Shown here piece after piece: positions 55,613-64,000 of a stretch of DNA of 64,000 nt. Origin of the DNA: Laetiporus sulphureus 93-53 (taxonomy: Eukaryota > Basidiomycota > Agaricomycetes > Polyporales > Laetiporaceae); NCBI RefSeq assembly GCF_001632365.1, contig NW_024468578.1, positions 56,008 to 120,007 of the forward strand. The letters are read 5' to 3'. Both the position numbers and the translations under genes were made by a program. The first letter of the stretch is position 1; every line of letters begins with the position of its first letter. The notes under the pieces are model-generated. The model saw nothing but the letters and a program-made list of their open reading frames with translations. It was not told where the DNA came from and did no database searches.

Positions 55613-58089
55613 ATGATTGCGCAATTTCCCTCCCCGGTGCTATCTGTAGCTGCTGATGTCGTCGAGGAGCTCGATGGAGAGGACGCGCTGTACGCGCTAT
55701 GGAATCGTGAGTCGCGTGCCACGTCTTGTTCGTGTTCCCGTGCTTGATGGCGCTTTGTGCAGTGTTCACAAAATGTAAAGAGTCCTTGAAGGACGGCCGT
55801 CGCCTCGAGAATATTTCTTGGCGCTTATGGTACCGCGAGATAGCAGCTGCCCAACACTCGCCGTTCTCCTCCCCCGGATCCCTATCGCCACCGTATTCCG
55901 AGAAGCGAAGCTCGCCCCCTATCACTCCGATATCGGAGGATGGCCATGCTCATAATCATCGTGCGTGCCGTCATCCATCACAGGGCTATAATGTCTCAAC
56001 CCAATTTCTCGATGCAGCATCGGTTCGGCCCCTGCTCGACTCTGCGGCACTTCCGTCCGTACACTCGTGGCACGGCGATCAAACCAGTCTGAATGTCCTC
56101 GCTGCAGGGCGACGCCTCAGCACGGCCAGCGCGCCCGCGCACCACGTGCATCCACACCCTGCGTTCTGTGTTGGAAAAATGATCGTTGGTATTTTGCCGG
56201 AGAAGCTGAGTCTCGTCGCAAGCACGAACCGCGAGGCGGCACAGAATGTGAAGGCCATCGATGCGCCGGTAAAACCAACCTCTGACGTTCCGACGATTGT
56301 ACAGCCCCGCCCCGTCGTAGCAGTGCAGATGTCCACCACCCCCTCTGCCGCCGGCCCTGCCCCGCGCGTTGTTGTCGTGAACCCAACCCCACATCCGACA
56401 CCTCCAGCAACGCCGAGCATTCCCCGCGGGGCATCTGCTGTGCCTCGAACCACAGATCGACCAGCCCGCTTATTGCCGCCGCCTCCCACACAGAACGGGC
56501 ATGCAGCAGCACGAGCACCAGCAGTCATTCCGGTCAAGCCGGCTGTCACCACATCACGTGATCCGACTACTCGCGTCTCGGGCGATGCGACACTCAAGCC
56601 ATCCGATAGGCGATTCTTCCTGCAGGGAGCTGCAGAGAGCCCGGAGCGAGACTCCCCGGATAGCGTGGCGAAGCAGGCGGAAGCGAAGTCTGATGTTCAC
56701 ACGCAGAGCCCTAGCAGCGTAGCGTCGAGCCAGTTGAGGTCGGATGGCGGCGGGCGTCCTTCCGGCATTGCGGCCAAGAAGGGAATGATGAAGGCTCACG
56801 CGCGGAAGAGCAAGGAGACGGTGCGGCATGTTCCGGCGCGTGCAGTAGGCATGCATCGTGTGCAGACGCAGACACAATTGCATCGCACGCAGACGCAAGC
56901 GCAGCTCCATCGTCAGGCTGGCCAGCGAAAGACGGCGAACGGCGAGAAGAAGACGACGTTCAACATCGGCTCGTTGTCGTCGAACGGCTCTCGGGACGGA
57001 GGCGCTGTTGTGTCACAACAAGCGCAGAAGGAGCCGGCGCCGATCAAACCTCAGCCCGAGCCGCCTTCCAAGCAGGCACATGCACATGGCGCTGTGCAAC
57101 CACCACGACGTGGCATCGTTGTCACGTCCTCTGAGTACGAGACGGATACGGAGGACGACTCGGAGTGGGCATCGGAAAACAGTGCGGATGAGCGGGAGAA
57201 GCGGCAGCGCGGCCAGCGAGAGGAAAGTAAGGTCCGCGAGGCGGCAGAGGAAGCGCAACGGCAACGCGACATGTTCGCAAAAGTGCCGAAGCGCTCGTAT
57301 TCGAACCTCAACCGCACGCGTTCGGGCCTGCTCTCACAGCTGCTCAATCCTGACCCGAACTTGTTCCCGCCGAATCACCCGTATCGCATACGCGGGTTCT
57401 CGTCACAGGACATGACACAGTTTGGCCGACAGGGTGCGGGCCGTGCGGCGCCCACATTGCAGACGAGTAAGAGTACCGCTGCGATGCCTGTCGCCGCGCA
57501 GGTCACGGCGCAGGCGCCCACCTCGAATGGCAGTGTCGCTGCGAAGAGCCACGCGCACCGCCATAAGGGTCGGCCGCAGAGTGCCGAGATGGAGGATGAA
57601 AGCGATAGTGAGGAGGAGGGACTCGAGAATGCGCTTGAGATGTCGAAGAGCGTCGCGCAGCAGAAGCTCGCCAAATTCGCAGACGCAAACCCTAGAAGGC
57701 AGTCTGAACGCGCGCCCGCGCCTGCAGAGCGTCCTGTGCGACCTACGATCCTGTCTGTCGCGACGGCCCCCATTCCTCTTGGGCACCCGTACAACCTCCC
57801 TGCGCCTGCGCCGCCGATGACGCCGCGCACGACGCGTCGGCAGATGCTCGCTACCGAGCTCTCGGAGAGCCTGCGGCGGAACTTGCTTTGGGAACGGCAG
57901 GTCAGCCGGAACAATCTGACGAGTGGCCGGCGTGGTGGGTTGCTTGGGAACCCGTTGCGGCCGCTGACGACCGTGCATGGGAACCAGTCGAACTCGGGCA
58001 CGAATAGCGGGAACGAGGACGAACACAAGCAGCGCGCGATGTCGCGCAACCGTAGCTGGGCGGACGACTATCACTACGCGGGGTGGTAG
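55613..58089 (+). CDS. DUF1752/DUF3295 protein, MKS1-like TOR/nitrogen regulator
   Basis: Two exons (55613-55706 and 55763-58089), 806 residues. The DUF1752 motif spans the intron: ALWN-LFTKCKESLKDGRRLE and NISWRLWYREIA. In yeast this motif occurs in GATA-type regulators and in Mks1, which links TORC1 to the retrograde response. The remainder is long and disordered, rich in Pro, Ala, Ser. It has an acidic patch YETDTEDDSEWASENSADE, a conserved SGLLSQLLNPDPNLFPPNHP block and a C-terminal ATELSESLRRNLLWERQVSR helix, both typical of DUF3295. The motif order supports a fungal MKS1-like regulator; no GATA finger is present. A run of HRTQTQ-like repeats lies near residues 410-430. Confidence 0.85.
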
Positions 58090-58559
58090 TCATGGTATGG
58101 CATGGGTTCTCTTGGTTTAATGTACAACATCTCTTTCTCTCTGCATAGGATCTCTTCGTCGTCTTCCTCATTCTCAATCTCACCAGGCCGGGTCTGCTCT
58201 CACATGCTCATCGGACGATCACCACTCGCAGTCGGGGATTAGTGCAGGTGGGTGGTACATGAGTATACCTCATACGTGCATATCTCCCCGTCGCATCGCA
58301 TCGCATCACATTCGTCATCTTCCCGCCCACGTTCGCTGCCCATACTGATTGTCGAGCATCATGCAAGTTGTGTGCTATAGTATAATGTGTAAGATTAGTT
58401 TCGATAACATACGCGTACATAGCCCGCTGGAGCCGGTAGTGCAGGACGTAATCCAATTGCTGTCTGCAGTCCGTCGCGCGAGCTTTGCGATTCCGAGCGT
58501 CATCGATTGGGTCATTCGCATCGATGTGCGCGTTCTTTCGTATATTCCATAGCTCGCCC

Positions 58560-59690
58560 TTCCATTGGTCCGTGGTCACGCTGTCCTTCTGGAGACTGCC
58601 CCAGAGCTGCGCAGGGTCGCCAGCGCGAGCCTCGGACGTCTGCATGGAGCTCCTGCATGTCCTCGGCAAACACTGGATCTCCGCCTCCTTCGCGTTCTCC
58701 TCCAATCGCGCGACTGTCCTTGATCTCGGGATGGGCAAAAGGGTGGGGTGCTCGAAGAGGATCCACACGAGGGCCGTCTGGCCGGGCGTCGCTCCATGCC
58801 TGTTGGCCGCTGCACGGACCTTGTCTTGGAACTTGTCTTGGTTCTTGGGGAAGCCCTCGTCGGAAAGCCGTGGGAGCCACTGACGCATGTCCTCACTCTT
58901 CACGCCAAAGTCGTTGCGAAACTTGTATACTTTAGACCGGGAGCGACGCACCTCGACCGAGAGGAGAGTAGGTGATGATTCCGACTCCGAGCTTATGCGC
59001 CGCGGCAGCAAAGCTCTGTCCGAAAGGGCTGAACTGCATCTGACACGCGACTAGCCCTTCACCTGCGCCTCGGCTCTTCTAAGCACGTTCAATGCGGCTC
59101 TCGCTGAGGTCGACGTACCTGACTTTTCCATTCTCGACGTAAGACGGAGAGTCTCCATCACGACTATCATTAGGGGGGAGCCGATCGGCACTAGTTGAAG
59201 AGCCTAAGACGACGCGAGATCCGACCTTCGATGTGCATTCCAGTCCATGCAAAGAGCCGCACGAGTTTAGTTTCCGTGTTGCTACGTTATGTAGGATGGC
59301 TTGCTGCTAAATTTTGTCCTGTCCACAGCTCTTAAGTTGGGGTCCAAGCTGCCGAACTTGATCGGGAGGAAGATCTCATTTCGTCGCCTGATGGTCCCAA
59401 AAATCGCGGAGATCAAGTACTCACCTCTATGTATACGTGGATCATTCACTAGTACTTGTCTGCGTGTCCCCAGAACGTCACTCCACAATCTGCAATGCAA
59501 GTCAGGGTCTCGAAAGCCTCTTCGTCCGTCTTGCCGTAGGACCCTCCGATACTGGTGGAACGTGAGTATTTACTATTGCGTTGTGCATTGTCATGAGCGT
59601 GGACGAGACGGATCCATCCTGATCCATCTGTTCGAGGCCAATGACACTTACTGAGGGGTCGACTGTGGCCAAGCTCGCAGTTCGAGAACG
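58560..59690 (-). pseudogene. Aldo/keto reductase relic C, inverted
   Basis: On the minus strand the order is reductase-like: SYGKTDEEAFETLTCIADCG then VTFWGHADKY (59.53-59.47 kb, Asp replaced), RRNEIFLPIKFGSLDPNLRA (59.4 kb), GKVRYVDLSESRIERA (about 59.1 kb), GQSFAAAAHKLGVGIITYSP and LGRG (about 59.0 kb), GVKSEDMRQWLPRLSDEGFP then KNQDKFQDKVRAAANRHGAT and PGQTALVWIL (58.9-58.75 kb), and ARLEENAKEAEIQ. Stops (after KPSYIT) and frame changes interrupt it. The DNA parallels relics A and B closely, so the three share a recent origin. Confidence 0.7.
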
Positions 59691-61076
59691 AGGCGGGCGT
59701 CATTTCTATTCCCGCTACGAGACAGTAGTAGGCCCTGTATAAAGTTGCAGCAATTGTGTTCGTCGAGTGAACGTCAACAGTTGTCACGGACAGACAGCTC
59801 GTTTGCCAGTTGATTCGTATTGAAGCGTTGTTTGTAGGCAGAATCCGCAACCGGAGGTTAAGGTGGGTCCTGGAGTCATGGAATCTTATCCGGCTTCTGG
59901 TGGCGATTGCAAGACAAAGCAGCTGCAAGACAGATTACGAATGCGGCCTCTGGTGTTCCTGTGCGTGCCCGTAATGTAACACGTTCAGTTTCAAGCTCAT
60001 GCGCGCGCCGCGCGAGCGTCGGTCTTTTTGAACTTCGTGAGCACGTGACCGCGTTTCAAAGCGTGTGGCGCGAACTAATGTCTTCGACGCGACATCAGCT
60101 CTTGTCTTTACGATGCTCCTGTCTTCTTAATGCCATTCCCTTGCTCTGTATACGTCGGAGGCAAATCTCACCGAAAGTTACTGAATAAGTCATACTCAGG
60201 TAACTGTGGCTCACTGTTTCAGGATCGCGGTCCGTCATCCATAATCGGGCGCCTTCTTCTTTGCATAATCCCTCAAAGCTCGTCCATTGCATCCACGAAA
60301 TGAGTATAGAAAGTTGATTCGGCAAGCGTTCTCTGGTCTCGACTCCATTCCACGTCCTTTGTTCCTGAGTCCGTCACCGGGGACAATGCTGTACCGATTA
60401 CTAGTCATCACGAGGTTCATCGTTCATGGACGCCTGGGTGGAAGACCGGCCGTGTATGTGATACGGACCCCTTATATCGAACTCTGACGTTGCGATCCGA
60501 CGGAGGTAGTAGACATCCGCTCTGCGAAGCACTCAGGCCCTGGCCTGGAGTGAGTAGCGCAGAGATTATTGGCACGCAATGACAGCTTTGTGTACCTTGT
60601 TGAGCGATGGGCTCAAGGAGGTATGTAAATATCCGCCTTATTTGATCATAGAATTTGATTTGTCTCATCCAGATGCGGTAGGCACGCATACCATATGCAA
60701 TACTGACTTTCACATCGATGGTGCGATTCGCATGTAGGAATTCTCGAGTCAGTCTGTGGCTCACAACGTACAGCCTGATGCGTCACTCAATATCATCCAG
60801 ATTCGGGCATTCTACATGCCGTCAAGTTTCCCGGGTGTGCGACCCTCTGCCGGGGTATACCTGCTCCCTTAGCTCTGGACTCTCCGAGTGCAAGTATAGA
60901 TGTTACTGAAAAATAGGACTACCTGTCATTCCTTCGAGGAAGTGTCGTGCCAGTCGACTTCTGATCGGCATGAACGATGTGCAGGAAACGAAAGGAAATG
61001 CAATAACTGATTAGTTCATGTGAGCCTATCAGGTGATGTGGATATTAATGATCACGTTCGTCGTCCTTTTCAGCCG

Positions 61077-61202
61077 TTCCTCGCTCAGTAGATTTCTTGC
61101 TTGACGGAGTTCCTTACTCAGAGTTTTCCTGCTCTGTATGGTCCCTTTCTCAAAAGATCCTTGCTGGGTGGAGTCCCTTGCTCAGTATGCCTTGCTCTAT
61201 TT
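61077..61202. repeat. Degenerate 16-bp tandem repeat, about eight units
   Basis: Successive units are variants of TTCCTTGCTCAGTAGAG: for example TTCCTCGCTCAGTAGAT, TTCTTGCTTGACGGAG, TTCCTTACTCAGAGTT, CCTTGCTGGGTGGAG, TCCCTTGCTCAGTATG. No coding frame runs through it. Confidence 0.65.
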
Positions 61203-61512
61203 GGCAAGGTTGGCTCCCTCAGACCCGACTGTGAAACCCTGGCAGTGATGCGATATGTTTGAACAAAAGGATAAATGTGCCCAGATATGATAAACGACCC
61301 TGGTCATGGTCGGCATATCGCAGGACTTTCTTACATCAGGTGGGCCGTTTCTGTCGACTGGCCTTACATGATCATCGACTTCTGAAAGTTCAGCACAACA
61401 CTGCTTCCAGATAACATTCATGCTGCAAATGTAGATGGCATTGCCTTCAGTCGGCGACACGTTCTCGCTGACGCCAGCAGGCTCTCTGAACTTGGTGCGG
61501 GCTCGATGCAGG

Positions 61513-61518
61513 TATAAG
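61513..61518 (+). promoter_or_regulatory. TATA box of the lectin gene
   Basis: TATAAG lies 88 bp before the ATG at 61601 and is followed by a pyrimidine-rich leader (CTACCTCCATCCACACATCT). Confidence 0.5.
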
Positions 61519-61600
61519 AAGGGCACCATCGATTTCAAACTACCTCCATCCACACATCTACCTCTCCAGTGTGTTTTCGAGCTCTTCTCTTCACAAGATA

Positions 61601-62405
61601 ATGAACACGTACATCCATATCTCGCTCATCGGTGGCACCGACGGCGGGCTGTTTAATGACTTGCACGTGGCGACAGACAAGGATGGTGGGCCACTCATTG
61701 TACCATGCTTGACCAACTCTATAGTGAGCTGATAGCGTTCATCAGGCCAACTCACCCTCGATGTTAGCCACCCGATCGCTCGTATTGTCATGTCTCACAG
61801 CTGGGAAATTTGCAGTACATCTGTCATTCCATCTATCATTCAGACAAACCATCATCATAGATTGATGGCCTGGAGGTTTCGTATCGGCTCAAGTACCCTG
61901 GTACTCAGTCTGCCAGTGTCACCGTCGAACACGGCACCCAGAAGAGCGATGCAACGGTGATTGACTTGAAGCATACATCAGGAATTTAGATCACTTATGA
62001 ACGCAGCTAAATGTTTCTCCACAGCGACCGAGGTCATCCTGGCCATCTATGGCCGTGCTGGATACCAGAACTACCACAAGTGCAAACTGATCAACAGCAT
62101 GAGCTTCGTCATCTTCGATAAGGCGACCGCAACCAGTCACATTGAAGGTGTACATCCATTGTCTTTAGGATGCGCAGTAGCATTTATTGACTGAACCGAG
62201 GTGTAGCCCTTCAGCAACGGGGACGGCTCTAACAATGGCGAGTCTTTCCACGTCTCCAATGTCATGGCATTCGGCGGCTACGCAAAGCCGGCTGAGCAGC
62301 GTAAGTTGGATTAATATGATGATCTGTACGATCTCATCTAACTATGCCCACTTCGTAGTTGGCCTCACTGGTCTTTCGTTCTACAAGAGCATCACTTCTA
62401 AGTGA
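61601..62405 (+). CDS. Jacalin-like lectin domain protein
   Basis: A small lectin-type gene with about six exons. The start encodes MNTYIHISLIGGTDGGLFND, the jacalin first strand with its GG..GG.F.D pattern. Later pieces are IDGLEVSYRLKYPGTQSASV, ATEVILAIYGRAGYQNYHKC, KLINSMSFVIFDKATATSHI, then after an intron PFSNGDGSNNGESFHVSNVM and AFGGYAKPAEQ, and a last exon LGLTGLSFYKSITSK ending at 62405. The last two junctions (62149, 62206; 62300, 62359) are canonical and in phase. The two introns before IDGLEV and before ATEVIL are not resolved in phase, so the middle is approximate. Jacalin-type lectins bind sugars through a beta-prism; ligand and role are unknown. Confidence 0.6.
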
Positions 62406-63300
62406 GTTGGACTCTTCGACGGAGAATGAAGATGGCGGCCTTGAGGGATGCAGGGATCGCTTGTGTATCTCGCTGTCTTGATTTACGCGATCGTATATCT
62501 ACACAGGTCTCTATGCATTTGATCCCATTAAAGCTACATGAAAACAGTGCTACTGGTATGCCAGAGAGAGGTCCTATAATGTATTAGGTAAGATTTACAA
62601 TATATTACATAGTCAAGTATGCTACCATCAATGTCTGGATTCTCGCTCTGACTACACTTTTGCCCGCAAATTCCATCCCGCCTTGAACACCCGCATTGCG
62701 CACATAGCCACACCAGCCAAGAGCACCATGACACCACAGAATATTCGCACCTTCAAATATTGGTGTGTCTCCAAATTGAGAATGGCACCTGCTATGGGCG
62801 AGCCGATGAGTAAGCTCAGGCCACTAACGCTGAAATTCATGCCCATCTGCTCACCCATCTGCTTCACGTCAGGCTGTTGAACTTATAGTGGGCTGGAGTA
62901 GAAGATGCCTTGTCGAGGCTAGAGGACTTAGTTCTATTCACGCTGTAGCTACCTGGTATATATACATGTGGGATAGGACCCTGTACACCGGTCGTAGGAC
63001 CTCTGGTATCTACAGCCACATCTACTTACATAGATGAGTAATATCCTAGCTACTTACATGTGACCTGTGGCAACAAGTATAGTCTAATAGAATATTACAT
63101 ATTGGCAATCGTCCGTATCGTACGATCTCTTGAGATTATACGATTGGCTGTTCACTCCTAGACGCCTCTGAAACCTTCTGTGAGTTTCCATGATGTTTTC
63201 TTCCTTACACATGACTGTAGCGTCATGTCGTACATGATCGATTGTGTAGATCATATCAGAATACAAATGTTCCAAAAACCCTTCTTGTCTCTTTACCACC
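62406..63300. other. Intergenic with transporter fragment
   Basis: Apart from the MFS fragment at 62652-62880, the stretch is AT-rich with palindrome-like strings (for example repeated TACTTACAT and ACCTGGTATATATACATG around 62950-63060). No intact gene. Confidence 0.4.
62652..62880 (-). pseudogene. MFS (monocarboxylate-type) transporter C-terminal fragment
   Basis: The minus-strand frame reads QMGEQMGMNFSVSGLSLLIG, SPIAGAILNLETHQYLKVRI and FCGVMVLLAGVAMCAMRVFK ending AGWNLRAKV, the last two helices of fungal MCT-like permeases. Nothing upstream (above 62.9 kb) continues the protein. It is a truncated remnant. Confidence 0.7.
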
Positions 63301-63993
63301 ATGTCCTCATCAAGCACCCAACCGGCACCCACAACTGACGTCGAGATGGAGGCCACCACTGTAGAGTGTGCCCCCCTGAGGGAGTCTCCGCTGGCTAGTA
63401 AAAGTAATGTAGAACCGTTGCCTGTCTCAGCCCCACCGGGAACTGCGTTCCTGAAGGACTTACTCACTAACCTGGAGAACATCCTCCAGCGGCCCTTATA
63501 CATGGTCAAATTGGCCAAGGACTCAGTTATCGCAAAGGACCTCAGCGAGGGCATCATCGACATCATCGACGCCCTCACGGACATCTTCGCAGACGTCCAG
63601 AATAGACTCCTCAACAACGAGGAGGTCATGCACTCGAGAGTCAGCAAAGGGGCATCTGCCATCTTCACCACTGTCATCCGACAGTGCACTGGTGACATGG
63701 ACCCCCTGGGGGCGTCCACGCATACTAACCCTGCACCTGAACACATACAGTCCGCCATCGCGAAGGGCATCGAGGCAGACATCCGCGTGGTGACCGTCAC
63801 CATTGATGCACGCCTATCTGCCATCGAAGCCACCCTGGCTCGTTCCCGCCCACTGCCGGTATCTCCGGGTCCCCCCGCAGGTCCGCGCAAGCAAACAACC
63901 AAATCCTTCTCCGACGCCACCCGAACTGCAAGTGTTATGAAGCGTTCCCTGCTAGAACGTTCAGAACCACGTGTGCTTTCTCACACGTACTAG
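63301..63993 (+). CDS. Gag/ORF1-like protein, function unknown
   Basis: One open frame of 230 codons from ATG 63301 to a stop at 63991-63993. The N-terminus is Pro/Ser-rich. The middle is helical (LLTNLENILQRPLYMVKLAK, IAKDLSEGIIDIIDALTDIF) and the C-terminal part has IQSAIAKGIEADIRVVTVTI then DARLSAIEATLARSRPL and SFSDATRT. The arrangement (helical block, LxxIEA..LA stretch, basic/Pro linker) resembles ORF1 N-termini of fungal LINEs and the gene at 35416. An ORF1 from a retroelement or an orphan gene are both possible. The window ends 7 bp after the stop. Confidence 0.45.
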   Translation: MSSSSTQPAPTTDVEMEATTVECAPLRESPLASKSNVEPLPVSAPPGTAFLKDLLTNLENILQRPLYMVKLAKDSVIAKDLSEGIIDIIDALTDIFADVQNRLLNNEEVMHSRVSKGASAIFTTVIRQCTGDMDPLGASTHTNPAPEHIQSAIAKGIEADIRVVTVTIDARLSAIEATLARSRPLPVSPGPPAGPRKQTTKSFSDATRTASVMKRSLLERSEPRVLSHTY

Positions 63994-64000
63994 TCCACAG

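Larger units (their letters stand above)
58090..61600. other. Gene-poor region with a reductase relic and a minisatellite
   Basis: Holds the minus-strand aldo/keto reductase relic (58560-59690) and an eight-unit degenerate 16-bp repeat (61077-61202). From 59.9 to 61.0 kb only short frames are present. The last 100 bp are the lectin promoter. Confidence 0.5.

Noticed and set aside
57375..58074. Minus-strand frames of more than 220 codons opposite the MKS1-like gene
   Set aside because: Antisense shadows of a GC-rich, low-complexity coding region with recognisable DUF3295 motifs.
1..64000. CRISPR arrays, bacterial-type operons, ribosome binding sites, rRNA or tRNA genes
   Set aside because: No regularly spaced identical repeats, no rRNA sequence and no convincing tRNA fold or B-box were seen by eye; intron-rich genes show the DNA is fungal nuclear.

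Overview
The window looks like nuclear DNA of an agaricomycete fungus (Basidiomycota). Genes are broken by many introns of about 47-75 nt with GT..AG ends and CTNAC-like branch sites, base composition is balanced, and the gene families fit: DUF6533 seven-helix proteins, a C14 caspase-like protease, a jacalin-like lectin, a fungal Zn2Cys6 regulator and an MKS1-type TOR/nitrogen regul­ator. Exon structures below were built by hand from splice signals and reading phase; none is checked by RNA.

Layout. 2.2-16 kb is a housekeeping island: a Cys-rich membrane protein, a small unknown protein, the NatB catalytic subunit, a DHHC palmitoyltransferase, kinetochore DSN1, cytochrome c (divergent from DSN1), TFIIF beta and a zinc-free quinone oxidoreductase. 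15.5-22 kb is repeat-rich and holds a membrane-anchored caspase-like gene, a copy of the TFIIF-beta promoter and gene relics. 22.2-25.7 kb is a 15-exon Zn2Cys6 regulator. 25.7-38.3 kb is gene-poor: a DUF6533 gene, a 685-bp MITE inside an inverted duplicate of the 15.6 kb repeat, a two-frame Cys-motif gene and remnants. 38.4-47.7 kb is a second housekeeping island: type II membrane glycosyltransferase-like protein, eS10, an LRR protein and the mitochondrial exporter ATM1. 47.7-52 kb and 58.3-59.7 kb carry decayed aldo/keto reductase copies around an SFP1-like zinc-finger gene and an MKS1-like gene. 61.6-64 kb has a lectin gene, an MFS tail fragment and a gag-like ORF.

The most unusual observations are: (1) a predicted single-nucleotide exon in the DHHC gene, needed to write the Trp of DHHCPW; (2) a 6-nt exon that builds the third zinc-binding Cys of the Zn2Cys6 cluster; (3) a MITE with perfect 53-bp inverted ends, a 3-bp target duplication and an empty paralogous site elsewhere in this window; (4) duplication of the TFIIF-beta promoter to a site just upstream of the caspase-like gene.
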